Of a stretch of 64,000 bases of DNA, positions 26,252 to 36,596 are shown piece after piece (position 1 is the first letter of the stretch; each line of letters starts with the position of its first letter). Under the pieces are notes generated by a model, which was not told where the DNA came from, did no database searches, and saw nothing but the letters and a program-made list of their open reading frames with translations. The stretch is taken from positions 186,001-250,000 of the forward strand of contig NZ_SWBO01000001.1 in assembly GCF_005116475.1 (NCBI RefSeq), read 5' to 3'. This DNA is from Pedobacter cryotolerans (GTDB lineage Bacteria; Bacteroidota; Bacteroidia; Sphingobacteriales; Sphingobacteriaceae). The position numbers were made by a program, and so were the translations under genes.

Positions 26252-29191
26252 ATGAAAAAACTTCTACGAAGTTTGTTCATCTTGTTGTTCGTTGCAACTT
26301 CTGCAATGGCACAAGAAAGAACAATTACTGGTACAGTTACCTCTAAAGATGACGGACTTCCGATGCCTGGAGTAAGTGTAAAAGTTAAAGGCACCAAAAT
26401 AGGTGTCTCTACAGGAGCGGATGGTAAATATACCATTTCAATTCCAGCGAGTGCAACAGAGTTAGAAATCAGCTCAATAGGGTTTGCTGCTCAAACAATC
26501 TCAATTGGCTCAAACAGTGTTATAAATACTGCTTTAGTAACCGACTCTCAATCATTGGGGGAGGTTGTAGTAACTGGTTATGGTGCTGTAAGCAAGAGAT
26601 CATTTGCTGGTGCTACAGCAAGTATATCTACAGGAGATGTTGCAAAACAAACTTATGGATCATTTGACCAAGCGCTACAAGGTGCTGCAACTGGTGTAAC
26701 TGTTGTAGCAAATGGTGGTCAGCCAGGTCAGCAAGCTGTTGTAAGAATTAGGGGTAATGGCTCAATTAATGGTGTAAACACACCATTGTTCATCTTAGAT
26801 GGTATTGAAATTTCAGCAGCTGATTTCCAAACAATGAACCAAGCTGATTTTGAAAGCATTGAAGTATTAAAAGATGCTGTTTCTACAGGTATTTATGGCT
26901 CAAGGGGTGCAAATGGTGTATTCGTAATTACTTCTAAAAGAGGTAAAGTTGGACAAGTTCAGATCAATTATGATTTGCAAGTAGGACAAAGCACTATGCC
27001 AGAAGACCGTTTAATTGTAATGAATAGTGAGCAGAAAATCAATTATGAAGTACAAAGAGGAAATCCTTATGGATGGACTCCTGCGCAACAGGATTCTTTA
27101 AAGAGAATAAACTTCAGTTGGAAAGATGCTTTATTTCAAACAGCGCAAACTCAACAGCACCAAATTTCAGCCAATGGTGGTAGTGAAGGAAGTAGATTTT
27201 ATGCTTCATTATCATATATGGATCAAGAAGGTATTGTTCAAACTACAGGTTTAAAACGTTATATCGCTAGAGCTAACGTGGATAATACAGTTAAGAATTT
27301 TAGATTTGGTTTAGGTGTACAAGGTGGTTTCTCAGACAGAAGAAATACTGGTGAAGCAAATACATTTTTAAGTTCTCCGTTAAATGCAATACGTTGGAGT
27401 AACCCTTACGAAGTGGATTATTTAGCTGATGGTAGTTTTAACGAGTCGGGTGGTGTAGGTACAGGTCAATTGGGTTCAGGACAACCAAATGGCGCAATGG
27501 AGTTGTTTTTAAATTATAACTATAACAAACAATTAAAAGGTATAGCAACAACTTATTTAGAGTATCACTTCCCAACTGTTAAAGGTTTGTTTTTAAGAAC
27601 TAACTGGGGAATTGATTATACTCAAAATGAAAATGCAACATTTACCGATCCTAAAACATCAACAGGTATCGCTAGACAAGGGATCTTAAATAGAGCGATG
27701 GATAGAAACTTCCGTTATACTGGAACAACATCTGCTAATTATAGAAATGTTTTCGGCAAACATGAAGTTAACGGTGGTATTTTCGGTGAGTTAATTAAAA
27801 ATGATTTTAGATCATTTGGCTTTACTGGATATGGTTTTACTAACGGTTTTACTAATGAAGCTGGTATTACACCTGGTACTGCTACCACTCCAAACTATAT
27901 TCCAGCTGTTACTGGTAATGGTAACCAATATGGCCTATTGTCGTTATTTGCAACCGCTAACTACGGTTATGATGGTAAATATTTCATCAACTTAGTTGGT
28001 AGAAGAGATGGTTCATCAAGATTTGGATTGAACAATAAGTGGGCTAACTTTGGTTCAGTAGGTTTAGTTTGGTTAGCTAGCGAAGAGGATTTTATCAAAA
28101 AATTCACTTTTATTAATAACCTTAAGTTTAGAGCTAGTTACGGTTCTACTGGTAATAACGGAGCTGCTCTTTATCCAATACCACAATTTGCTCGTACAGC
28201 TTATGCTGGTGCTGGCGCTTGGTCTCCAAATGTTCCAGGAAATCCACTTTTATCTTGGGAGGTTAATACCACTACAAATATTGGATTAGATTTCGCAGTG
28301 CTTAAAAACAGATTAAATGGTACAATCGAATGGTATAACAGAAATACTTCAGATCAGTTTTATAACCTGCCAGTAGATCCATCTGCAGGTGGTTTTACAT
28401 CTATCCAAAGTAATTTTGGTACTCTTAGAAACAGAGGTGTTGAAGTTGCCTTAAATGGTGATCTGGTAAGATCTTCTTCAGTAACTTGGAATTTGGGAGC
28501 AAATATATCTTATAATAGAAATGAAATTACTTCATTGCCACAAAACGATGTGATTAGTGGAGTAACAATTCTTTCTGAGGGAAGTCCTGTAAATACGCTT
28601 TTCTTAGTTCCTTATGCTGGTGTTGATCCTGTAACAGGAAACGCACAATACAGAAAATTAGACGGAACAATAACTCAGGCTTTTAGTGTTGCGGATAAAA
28701 TTAAATATGGTACTTCTGATGCGCCTTGGTTTGGTGGATTATCAACAAGAGTTGAATATAAAGGATTTGATTTAAGTGCTCAAGTTAACTTTTTCTTAAA
28801 TAGAGAAATGTATAATAATGATTTGAATAACATTTTAAATCCAACGTATTATTTCGATAATATGCATATTTCTATGTTAAACGAATGGACTACTACAAAT
28901 AGAAATACGGATGTTCCAAGACCTGGAAATGCTTATCAACCACAAACATCAAGATTAATAGATGATGCTAGTTTTTGGAGGTTACGTAACGTTACTTTGG
29001 GATATAACTTTAGGCCAGCATTGTTAAAAAGTATAAAAATTAGATCTGCTAGAGTTTTTGTTCAAGGACAGAACCTTTGGACATCAACAGATTTCAGAGG
29101 GTTTGACCCAGAAGCAACAGGTACTTCTTTAACAGGTGCACAATATCCATCTTTAGTGCAAGCTACATTTGGTTTAAACATTGGGTTTTAA
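26252..29191 (+). CDS. SusC/RagA family TonB-dependent outer-membrane transporter
   Basis: This 979-residue protein has a signal peptide (1-21, ending AMAQ). A carboxypeptidase-like regulatory domain covers about 24-98 (RTITGTVTSKDDGLPMPGVS, GADGKYTISI). The TonB box/plug region has LGEVVVTGYGAVSKRSFAGA and the SusC plug motif IEVLKDAVSTGIYGSRGANG. The rest is a 22-stranded-type barrel ending QATFGLNIGF. It imports a glycan or peptide together with the SusD partner 20 bases downstream. No glycoside hydrolase, sulfatase or ECF sigma/anti-sigma gene is close, so the ligand cannot be guessed. Its N-terminal 45 residues are very similar to those of the second SusC (31806). Confidence 0.97.
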   Translation: MKKLLRSLFILLFVATSAMAQERTITGTVTSKDDGLPMPGVSVKVKGTKIGVSTGADGKYTISIPASATELEISSIGFAAQTISIGSNSVINTALVTDSQSLGEVVVTGYGAVSKRSFAGATASISTGDVAKQTYGSFDQALQGAATGVTVVANGGQPGQQAVVRIRGNGSINGVNTPLFILDGIEISAADFQTMNQADFESIEVLKDAVSTGIYGSRGANGVFVITSKRGKVGQVQINYDLQVGQSTMPEDRLIVMNSEQKINYEVQRGNPYGWTPAQQDSLKRINFSWKDALFQTAQTQQHQISANGGSEGSRFYASLSYMDQEGIVQTTGLKRYIARANVDNTVKNFRFGLGVQGGFSDRRNTGEANTFLSSPLNAIRWSNPYEVDYLADGSFNESGGVGTGQLGSGQPNGAMELFLNYNYNKQLKGIATTYLEYHFPTVKGLFLRTNWGIDYTQNENATFTDPKTSTGIARQGILNRAMDRNFRYTGTTSANYRNVFGKHEVNGGIFGELIKNDFRSFGFTGYGFTNGFTNEAGITPGTATTPNYIPAVTGNGNQYGLLSLFATANYGYDGKYFINLVGRRDGSSRFGLNNKWANFGSVGLVWLASEEDFIKKFTFINNLKFRASYGSTGNNGAALYPIPQFARTAYAGAGAWSPNVPGNPLLSWEVNTTTNIGLDFAVLKNRLNGTIEWYNRNTSDQFYNLPVDPSAGGFTSIQSNFGTLRNRGVEVALNGDLVRSSSVTWNLGANISYNRNEITSLPQNDVISGVTILSEGSPVNTLFLVPYAGVDPVTGNAQYRKLDGTITQAFSVADKIKYGTSDAPWFGGLSTRVEYKGFDLSAQVNFFLNREMYNNDLNNILNPTYYFDNMHISMLNEWTTTNRNTDVPRPGNAYQPQTSRLIDDASFWRLRNVTLGYNFRPALLKSIKIRSARVFVQGQNLWTSTDFRGFDPEATGTSLTGAQYPSLVQATFGLNIGF

Positions 29192-29211
29192 TATTTAACA
29201 CGAAGAAAATT

Positions 29212-30726
29212 ATGATAAATAAAATATTTAAACGTACATCAGCGTTAATTTTAGTGGCTGTATTTACGTTACAAAGTTGTCAAGATGACTTTGTAAATCT
29301 TGAGCCAGAATTTGCCCTTGATGCAGTTAACAATCCATCAAGCATTGAACAAGTTGAGCAGGTACTTGACGGAGCCTATGCAAATTTTAGAGCAGGTGAT
29401 TATTATGGTTCAAATAGTGGAACTGGAGGCGGAGCGGCAATTATGCCAGACGTATTAAGTGACAACCTATACGAAACAATTCAAACTTTAGCTAACTCGA
29501 GAGACATGGCTAACTTACAGTTTCAACAAAATACTGCGCAGATCACTAACATCTATAATGCAATGTATAAAGTGGTTTCTGTAGCAAACATTGTTTTAAG
29601 AGATATCGATAAGTTTACAACGCCAGCAAATCAAAAAAGAGCAAATAGAATCAAAGGTCAAGCTCATGCCATTAGAGCTCTTGCTCATTTCGATCTATTT
29701 AAATATTTTGCTGAAAGTTACGATAGAAATAGCACTACAGCATTAGCATTGTTTTATAGTAAATCTTTCGAAGTTACTACCGCTGCTAAACCAGCTAGAG
29801 TTTCTAACAAAGTATATTACGATGAATTGTTTGCAGATATCAGTGCGGCTCAGACACTTTTAGCGGATGTAGATAGAAACGTTAATCAAGGGTTTGCATT
29901 AACAAAACCAAAAATTGGTTTATCGGCAGTACATTTATTAAAAGCTAGAGTTTCTTTATATGCAGGCCTATATGCTGATGCAATAACAGCAGCAACAGCA
30001 GGTATTGCTTTAGCACCAGCTTTAGTTACTAATCAGGCTACCTTTACTGGTATGTATACCGAGGCAGCTACAGGAGAAATAATCTGGAATGTACAGTTCG
30101 ATGCTGGACAAAGTGGACCAACTTTTCTTGCCTTTTTTGCAACAAATAATAGAAGTTATTTCAGGCCGGCTTTAGAAATTGCTACAGTTTCTGGTACTGC
30201 TGGTTTAATTCGTAATACAGATATTAGATATAGTGCTTATTTTGCAAACGTTTCACCTACTACCGAAGTGCCACAAGCCTTAGCTTTAACAAAATACAGA
30301 GGAAAAGGTGGAGTTTCTAATGGTAATGCCAGTTTTGTTGCCATGAAAACAGCAGAGCTATATTTAATTCGTGCAGAAGCTTATGCTAAAGGATCTCCAG
30401 CTCAAGAAGGATTAGCAATGACTGATTTAAATGCAGTTAGAACAGCTAGGATTGCAGGCTATGTTAACGAAAGTTTAACTGGTGCTACTTTAATTGATGC
30501 AATTGCGAATGAAAGAAGAAGAGAATTTGTTGGTGAAGGCCATCGTTTTTTCGATTTGAAACGTACTACGAGAACTTTAACAAGAGGAAGTACTTGTGGA
30601 ATTGCATCTCAAAGTCCAATTACGAAATGTTCATTAGCACCAACAGCTAGAGAATGGACATTCCCAATTACAGAAACATTAAGGAATGCAAATTCTAACT
30701 TGGTACAAAATCCAAGTTGGAATTAA
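29212..30726 (+). CDS. SusD/RagB family nutrient-binding outer-membrane lipoprotein
   Basis: This 504-residue protein has a lipoprotein signal (Cys at residue 23, LQSCQDDF). N-terminal SusD-like helices include AYANFRAGDYYG and AHAIRALAHFDLFKYFAESY (the TPR-containing core). The C-terminal SusD motif is AYAKGSPAQEGLAMTDLNAV, then IANERRREFVGEGHRFFDLKR, ending VQNPSWN. It forms the lid on the SusC barrel encoded 20 bases upstream and captures the ligand outside the cell. The stop is followed closely by a strong hairpin terminator. Confidence 0.97.
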   Translation: MINKIFKRTSALILVAVFTLQSCQDDFVNLEPEFALDAVNNPSSIEQVEQVLDGAYANFRAGDYYGSNSGTGGGAAIMPDVLSDNLYETIQTLANSRDMANLQFQQNTAQITNIYNAMYKVVSVANIVLRDIDKFTTPANQKRANRIKGQAHAIRALAHFDLFKYFAESYDRNSTTALALFYSKSFEVTTAAKPARVSNKVYYDELFADISAAQTLLADVDRNVNQGFALTKPKIGLSAVHLLKARVSLYAGLYADAITAATAGIALAPALVTNQATFTGMYTEAATGEIIWNVQFDAGQSGPTFLAFFATNNRSYFRPALEIATVSGTAGLIRNTDIRYSAYFANVSPTTEVPQALALTKYRGKGGVSNGNASFVAMKTAELYLIRAEAYAKGSPAQEGLAMTDLNAVRTARIAGYVNESLTGATLIDAIANERRREFVGEGHRFFDLKRTTRTLTRGSTCGIASQSPITKCSLAPTAREWTFPITETLRNANSNLVQNPSWN

Positions 30727-30737
30727 AATAATCAATT

Positions 30738-30764
30738 AAAGGGGAGCAAAGTTTGCTCCCCTTT
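30738..30764 (+). terminator. Hairpin terminator/attenuator between susD and the accessory gene
   Basis: The arms AAAGGGGAGCAAA and TTTGCTCCCCTTT are separated by one G, giving an effective loop of a few bases, and a T run follows. It lies 11 bases after the susD stop and 24 bases before the accessory protein start at 30789. It may therefore act as a partial terminator within one transcription unit. Confidence 0.85.
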
Positions 30765-30788
30765 TTTTATATTGTATAAAATTTTATT

Positions 30789-31442
30789 ATGAAAAGGATA
30801 ATCCTAACACTCACGCTGCTAATATGTTTCTTCTATTTAAATGCTCAACAAGGTTTTCAATCTTATGCAGACGGCTCACCTGCCACTTTAATAAAAAAAA
30901 CTGATGTTGAAGGAACTGAACTGCTTTATGAAAATTGGCTGCCTGCTACAATAAAATCTTCAAATGGTAAAGAATATACAAATGTTATGGTTAAATATAA
31001 TTTGTTAGAAGATGTGCCTTATTTCTTAGGTAAAGGGGATGTAACGATGATTTTTTCATCTCCAATTAAAGAATTTGTGATTGAAGATAAAGTTGGGGCC
31101 AAGAAAAGGATTTTTAGAGCAGGTTTTCCAAGCTATAATCAATTTACAACTTCAACCTTTTTTGAAGTGTTGGTAGATGGGAAGATAAAACTACTTAAAA
31201 AACAAGGTAAACGAATAACTGAGGCTAGAGCCTACAATTCTGCAACTACAGTTAAAAGTATTATAGATGATGTAAGTTATTATCTACACGAAAACAATCA
31301 ACTAATTGCTATAAAACGCGATAAAAAATTCTTTTTGTCACGACCAAAAATCACAGAAGCTACCTTGACTATCCTAAATGATAAAAAAGTCAATTTTAGA
31401 GATCAAGATACTTTAATCGAAATAGTGAAGACTTTTAATTAA
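30789..31442 (+). CDS. Secreted accessory protein of a SusCD module, paralogue of the gene at 36597
   Basis: This 217-residue protein has a signal peptide (1-19, ending NAQ). It shares a core pattern with the 36597 product: a beta-rich N-terminal half with an exposed NGK/NG loop, then (F/Y)FE(V/L)L.DG.IKLLKK in the middle and YNSAT..K.IID.....Y toward the end. No catalytic motif is visible and I do not recognise a named family. Both copies follow a susC-susD pair after a hairpin, so a linked role in the envelope is likely. Confidence 0.72.
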   Translation: MKRIILTLTLLICFFYLNAQQGFQSYADGSPATLIKKTDVEGTELLYENWLPATIKSSNGKEYTNVMVKYNLLEDVPYFLGKGDVTMIFSSPIKEFVIEDKVGAKKRIFRAGFPSYNQFTTSTFFEVLVDGKIKLLKKQGKRITEARAYNSATTVKSIIDDVSYYLHENNQLIAIKRDKKFFLSRPKITEATLTILNDKKVNFRDQDTLIEIVKTFN

Positions 31443-31805
31443 AACGCCTAAACTTAAGTTTTTTGCAATAATTAATACTTATGTTATCAGAATTGATAAC
31501 ATGACTCGTTCCTTTTTGGTTAATAAGCGGTTCAGCTTATAGAGAGAGATAAGAAGTTCTTTCAATCTATTAATGGTTATAACTCTATGACAAAATAATC
31601 TTCAATAACAAACAAATAATCTTAAAAATAAAGCAGATTTAAAACCAAGAGTTAAAACTTTTAACTAATAATAGAAACTGCTATTGCAATGCCAATATTT
31701 GTAATATTTTTGTTAATTATATGTTAAAATAATTTGCGGTTGTGTTTCAATAACCATATATTTAATATTTAATTAACTAAAAACTAAACTAAAATTCTAA
31801 AATTT
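31443..31805. other. Intergenic region with second susC promoter
   Basis: These 363 AT-rich bases lie between the accessory gene and the second susC gene. They contain the promoter at 31733-31764. TTATCAGAATTGATAACATG near 31485 forms a short imperfect palindrome (TTATCA/TGATAA). Nothing else is recognisable. Confidence 0.55.
31733..31764 (+). promoter_or_regulatory. Promoter of the second susC-susD module
   Basis: TTTG (31733-31736) and TATATTTA (31757-31764; one mismatch to TAnnTTTG) are separated by 20 bases, exactly as in the promoter at 26179-26210. The leader after it also resembles that of the first module (TTAACTAA...ATTTTATGAAAAAACTTCTAC-type context). Confidence 0.6.
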
Positions 31806-34800
31806 ATGAAAAAACTTCTACAAAGTTTGTTCATTTTGCTATTTGTGGCTTCTGCGGCAATGGCGCAAAACAGAACAATTACTGGTACTGTAACATCAAA
31901 GGATGATGGCTTACCAATACCCGGAGTTAGTGTAAGGGTTAAAGGAACAAACATTGGTACTTCTACAGGTGCAAATGGTAAGTTCTCATTTATTGGGCCT
32001 GGTAATTTAAATTCAATTGAATTTAGCTCTATTGGGTTTATCTCGTTAACTGTGTCCGTAGGATCCAGTAATGTAGTTAATGCTGCATTGGTATCTGACT
32101 CAAAAGCATTAGGTGAAATTGTAGTAACAGGATATGGTACTGTAAGTAAAAAAGACAATACCGCTTCTGTATCTCGGATTTCTGGCAGTTCTGTTACGGA
32201 TGTCGCTATCCCTTCTTTTGATAGAGCTTTAGCTGGTAAAGCTACTGGTGTACAGGTAATTACTCCCTCTGGTTTATTAGGGCAAGCTCCTCAAATCAGA
32301 ATTCGTGGTATCAATTCAATTAGCTCTGGTACATCTCCTTTATTTGTTATTGATGGTGTTCCTTCATTAAGCGGAAACGTTGGAGGTTTTACAAGCGCTA
32401 ATGCTCTAGCAGATATTAACCCAAATGACATCGAGTCTATAGATATTTTAAAAGACGGAGCTGCAACAGCGGTTTATGGCTCTAGAGCTGCAAATGGCGT
32501 GGTTTTAATTACCACCAAAAGAGGTAAAAATGGTGCTCAATTTAGTTATGATGGTTATGCAGCAGTTGCAAATGTTTCTAAAAGATTTGATTTGTTAAAT
32601 GCAGATCAATTTATAGAAATTGCTAACGAGAGATATCGTAATGCAGGTGTAACTGTAGTTAATGCTGTGCCAACTCCAAATGGAAGTGGTGGTTTTGTAG
32701 ATACAGACTGGCAAGATGTAGTATTTAGACAGGCATTGCAACAAAATCATGCACTATCAGCTTCTGGAGGTACAGACAAAACTAAGTATTATTTTTCTTT
32801 GGGTTACTCAGATCAAAAAGGTGCAATTGTTGCAAACTCATTAGAGCGTTATTCTCTTCGAGCAAATCTGGATCAAAAAATTAATAAAACGTTTACTTTT
32901 GGTATTACATCAGGTTTTACTTATCAGAATAACTTAGGGCCAACGTCTGCTTCAAATGCCCTATCAGGAAATATTTTTGCTGCAACTAGAATGCTGCCAA
33001 ACGTTCCTGTTTACAACCCTGCAGATCCAACAGGTTATAATATTGCTCCAGATAGAAGGTCATTAGGTTCAGGTTCAAATCTAATTACGATTTCAGATAA
33101 TATTCCAAATATTTTATTTGTACTAGAACAAAACCCTAGAAAATCTCAAACTTATAGAGTTTTAGGAAATACATACTTAGAGGCTAATATTATTTCTGGG
33201 CTTAAATTTAAAACACAATTGGGATTAGACGCTTCTTTTGTTGATGATTTCTCTTATACAGATCCACGTGCTGGTGATGGTCTAAGTGCAAATGGAAATA
33301 TGTCTCAAGCGTATTCACCGTTTATGAGATGGAACTGGCAAAATATTTTGACTTATACTAAGTCTTTTAATTCTACACATAATATTGATGTAACTCTGGT
33401 GTCTGAATTTCAAAAAGATAAAAGTTCATTTTATCAAGCGTCAATATCAAATATTTCAGATATTTTCTTTAATCAGAACATCACTTCAAATACATTTGTT
33501 ACACCTAACGTATCTGGTGGTTTAACTTATGGTGGTATCGAATCGTATTTAGCTAGAGCGAGTTATAACTACAAAAGCAAATATTATTTAGGAGCGTCAA
33601 TTAGACGTGATGCTTTATCTGCATTACCTGAAGCAAATCGTATTGGTTATTTCCCTGGTGTATCTGCAGCATGGAGAATTTCTGAAGAAGATTTCTTTAA
33701 AAATTCAAGTTCATTAAAATTCATTAATGAATTAAAGCTAAGAGGATCATTTGCTGAAGTTGGTAACACAAGTATTGGTTCATTCCCTTATTTAGGTACT
33801 TATGCAGCAGCAGCTTATGGTAACCAAAGTGGTATTGGATTTAACCAAACGGGTAATCCAGATTTGAAGTGGGAATCGCAAAAATCGTATGATATTGGTA
33901 TAGATATGTCAATGTTCAATAATAGAGTTAACGTTGTAGCTGCTTATTGGAAAAAAGATAATATAGATGCTATATTAAGTGCGCCAACACCTCCTTCGGT
34001 TGGTATTCCGGGTAACTCAATTAGCAGAAATATTGGAAGTATAACCAATAATGGTTTAGAGTTTGCAATTAATGCTGATGTGCTTTCTTCAAATAAATTG
34101 CAATGGAATACGTCATTAAATTTCTCTACTCAAAATAATAAAGTTTTAGCTCTTGTAAATAATCAGGATATAGCTGGAGCATTTAATATCATTAGAGTTG
34201 GCGAGTCTATAAATGCAATTTATGGTTATCAATATATGGGCGTAAATATGGCTAATGGTAATCCAATTTATCAAAAAGCTAATGGAGCTTTAATTCAAGG
34301 TAATATTACTACTCAATCTTATGTGGGTTACGATCCTGCTAATCCATCTGTTTTAGGTGCAGCAGCTACATTAGCTGCAGCAGATAGAAAGATTTTGGGT
34401 AACAGTTTGCCTAAATGGTTCGGTGGATTTAACAACACTTTAACCTATGATAATTTTGATTTAAATGTGTTCTTTCGCTTTCAAGGCGGTAACTATATAA
34501 TGAACCGCACAAGACAAGATTTGTTGAACATGAACTTTGTAAACAACTCTACTGAAGTTTTAGGTAGATGGAAAAGCCCTTCAGAGCCAGGAGATGGTCA
34601 AACGCCAAAACTATGGGCTGCAAGAGGGACTTTTGTTAATTTACAAGATCAAGCGTCAACAAGATTTGTAGAAAAGGGAGATTTCTTAAGATTAGATAAC
34701 TTGGCATTAGGTTATAAATTGCCTTCTAATGTATTATCTAAGGTAGGAATTAGTAAATTAAGAGTTTATGCTTCAGTTCAAAATGTATTTGTAGTTACTG

Positions 34801-34907
34801 GTTATTCTGGATTAGACCCAGAAACAAATACAAGTGGTGCTGGGGTAGATTTTAATGGTAATCCGCAGTTAAGAACTTTTACTTTCGGTCTTAACTTAGG
34901 GTTTTAG
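31806..34907 (+). CDS. SusC/RagA family TonB-dependent outer-membrane transporter
   Basis: This 1033-residue protein has a signal peptide (1-21, ending AMAQ). A carboxypeptidase-like regulatory domain covers about 24-100 (RTITGTVTSKDDGLPIPGVS, TGANGKFSFIGP). The plug has LGEIVVTGYGTVSKKDNTAS and IESIDILKDGAATAVYGSRA. The rest is a large barrel ending TFTFGLNLGF. It works with the SusD-like protein 25 bases downstream. The N-terminal third is close to that of the first SusC and the rest diverges, as expected when signal and regulatory domains are conserved while the ligand-binding barrel adapts. Confidence 0.97.
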   Translation: MKKLLQSLFILLFVASAAMAQNRTITGTVTSKDDGLPIPGVSVRVKGTNIGTSTGANGKFSFIGPGNLNSIEFSSIGFISLTVSVGSSNVVNAALVSDSKALGEIVVTGYGTVSKKDNTASVSRISGSSVTDVAIPSFDRALAGKATGVQVITPSGLLGQAPQIRIRGINSISSGTSPLFVIDGVPSLSGNVGGFTSANALADINPNDIESIDILKDGAATAVYGSRAANGVVLITTKRGKNGAQFSYDGYAAVANVSKRFDLLNADQFIEIANERYRNAGVTVVNAVPTPNGSGGFVDTDWQDVVFRQALQQNHALSASGGTDKTKYYFSLGYSDQKGAIVANSLERYSLRANLDQKINKTFTFGITSGFTYQNNLGPTSASNALSGNIFAATRMLPNVPVYNPADPTGYNIAPDRRSLGSGSNLITISDNIPNILFVLEQNPRKSQTYRVLGNTYLEANIISGLKFKTQLGLDASFVDDFSYTDPRAGDGLSANGNMSQAYSPFMRWNWQNILTYTKSFNSTHNIDVTLVSEFQKDKSSFYQASISNISDIFFNQNITSNTFVTPNVSGGLTYGGIESYLARASYNYKSKYYLGASIRRDALSALPEANRIGYFPGVSAAWRISEEDFFKNSSSLKFINELKLRGSFAEVGNTSIGSFPYLGTYAAAAYGNQSGIGFNQTGNPDLKWESQKSYDIGIDMSMFNNRVNVVAAYWKKDNIDAILSAPTPPSVGIPGNSISRNIGSITNNGLEFAINADVLSSNKLQWNTSLNFSTQNNKVLALVNNQDIAGAFNIIRVGESINAIYGYQYMGVNMANGNPIYQKANGALIQGNITTQSYVGYDPANPSVLGAAATLAAADRKILGNSLPKWFGGFNNTLTYDNFDLNVFFRFQGGNYIMNRTRQDLLNMNFVNNSTEVLGRWKSPSEPGDGQTPKLWAARGTFVNLQDQASTRFVEKGDFLRLDNLALGYKLPSNVLSKVGISKLRVYASVQNVFVVTGYSGLDPETNTSGAGVDFNGNPQLRTFTFGLNLGF

Positions 34908-34932
34908 TGTTCATTATTAAAAAAAGAATAGA

Positions 34933-36534
34933 ATGAAAAAAATATTAAATATAGGTAAATTATCAGTAACCACTGCAATTATAGGAGCTATGCTTACAGC
35001 TTCGTCTTGTAAAGATGTTACTGATTTACAGCCAAATAACAGTTTCTCTGAAGAAAGCGCATTTAGTTCCCCAGCAAGGGTAGCTTTGGCAATAACGGGT
35101 GTTTATAGTGCGGCACAAGCTGGGCCCTATACAGATGGATCAAATAGAGGGTATCCTTTTGGTGCTGCAAACACGCTACAGCAGGATGCAAGAGGTGAAG
35201 ACATGATTGCTGTTCCATCATTTTTTGGGATCACTTATGGTAACACTTATGGTATTACCACAGCAAACAATCAAGGTATGTGGGAAACACTTTATAACAT
35301 GATTAATAGAGGCAATGTAGTAATTGAAGGAGTGAAAAAAGCCGCTACTGATGGAACAATACCAGGGCCATTGGCTTTGCAATATGAAGGTGAGATTAGA
35401 TTTTTAAGAGCCATGGCTCATCATGAATTGTTGGTTCATTTTGCTAGGCCATATTCGCACAGTGCTGGAGCAACTCACTTAGGAGTTCCATATAGAACAG
35501 TAGCTGCAAGCTCTCCTGCTGGAGTAGATGCAAATCTTAGTCAAGCGAGAAATACGGTAAAGGATTGTTATGATAAAATGTTAGAAGATTTAAATTTTGC
35601 TGAGGCTAATCTTCCGGCTACTTACACTGGTAGTACCTTAAAAGTATCAAGAGCTACTAAAGGTGCGGCCATAGCTTTAAAGACAAGAATTAACTTGCAT
35701 AAAGGAGATTGGCCAGCTGTAATTGCAGAAGGTGCTAAAATCATTTCTGCAGCAGCTCCATATACAAGTCCGATAGGTGGATATGCATTAACTGCAACTC
35801 CTGCAGGTCCTTTTGTTACTGCAAGCAATTTCTCTAATACAGAATCTATTTTTTCTATTGAGAATTCTACAACTAGAAATTCAGGTACCAATGGGGCTAT
35901 CTCTACTATGTATACTAATACTCCAGGTAGAGCTTTAATGGCAGTTTCTCCAATTATTTATAATGCATCTTTTTGGTTGCCTGCAGATTTACGTAGATCT
36001 TCTTTAACAGTAGTTAACTCAACTAAAGGAGTTTTTTCAACTAAATATCCTGACTTTACAACATGGACTGATGCAAACCCTATTATTCGCTATGCAGAAG
36101 TTTTACTAAATGTTGCAGAGGCAAATGCTAGACAAACAGCGTTAAGCCCACAGGCTTTAGCCTTATTAAATGCGGTTAGAAATAGAGCTGTAACTAACGT
36201 AGCAGATCGTTATACAATTACAAATTTTACTACTGCTAATAGTTTAACACTAGCAATTTTAAACGAGAGAAGAATAGAGTTTCTAGCAGAAGGACACAGA
36301 TGGAGTGATATTCATCGGTTAGCGAATGACGTTAATTTCTCTACGGGTGGTGTGCCAGCTAAAATTGATTGGGCAGGAATTACTGCTTCAGCGTGGAACG
36401 CCTCTGTACCTTTTACAGGGCCAAGAGCGATAACGGCAGTGCCTTATAGTGATTTTAAATTTGTTTGGCCTTTTCCAGTTACTGAAACAAATACAAACCC
36501 AACATTAAAAGACCAACAAAATCCAGGTTGGTAA
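34933..36534 (+). CDS. SusD/RagB family nutrient-binding outer-membrane lipoprotein
   Basis: This 533-residue protein has a lipoprotein signal (Cys at residue 26, TASSCKDVTDLQ). SusD N-terminal motifs include EGEIRFLRAMAHHELLVHFA. C-terminal motifs are YAEVLLNVAEANARQTALSP and LAILNERRIEFLAEGHRWSD, ending LKDQQNPGW. It partners the SusC barrel just upstream. It is not closely similar to the first SusD outside the family core, so the two modules probably bind different ligands. Confidence 0.97.
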   Translation: MKKILNIGKLSVTTAIIGAMLTASSCKDVTDLQPNNSFSEESAFSSPARVALAITGVYSAAQAGPYTDGSNRGYPFGAANTLQQDARGEDMIAVPSFFGITYGNTYGITTANNQGMWETLYNMINRGNVVIEGVKKAATDGTIPGPLALQYEGEIRFLRAMAHHELLVHFARPYSHSAGATHLGVPYRTVAASSPAGVDANLSQARNTVKDCYDKMLEDLNFAEANLPATYTGSTLKVSRATKGAAIALKTRINLHKGDWPAVIAEGAKIISAAAPYTSPIGGYALTATPAGPFVTASNFSNTESIFSIENSTTRNSGTNGAISTMYTNTPGRALMAVSPIIYNASFWLPADLRRSSLTVVNSTKGVFSTKYPDFTTWTDANPIIRYAEVLLNVAEANARQTALSPQALALLNAVRNRAVTNVADRYTITNFTTANSLTLAILNERRIEFLAEGHRWSDIHRLANDVNFSTGGVPAKIDWAGITASAWNASVPFTGPRAITAVPYSDFKFVWPFPVTETNTNPTLKDQQNPGW

Positions 36535-36550
36535 CAATAGATTAATTAAT

Positions 36551-36577
36551 AGAGGAAGTGTGTAATGCACTTCCTCT
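36551..36577 (+). terminator. Hairpin between second susD and its accessory gene
   Basis: The arms AGAGGAAGTG and CACTTCCTCT pair perfectly over 10 bases with a 7-base loop. The T run after it is weak (ATTTACTTTT), so it may be only a partial terminator or a processing signal. It corresponds in position to the hairpin at 30738-30764. Confidence 0.7.
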
Positions 36578-36596
36578 ATTTACTTTTAAAAGGATT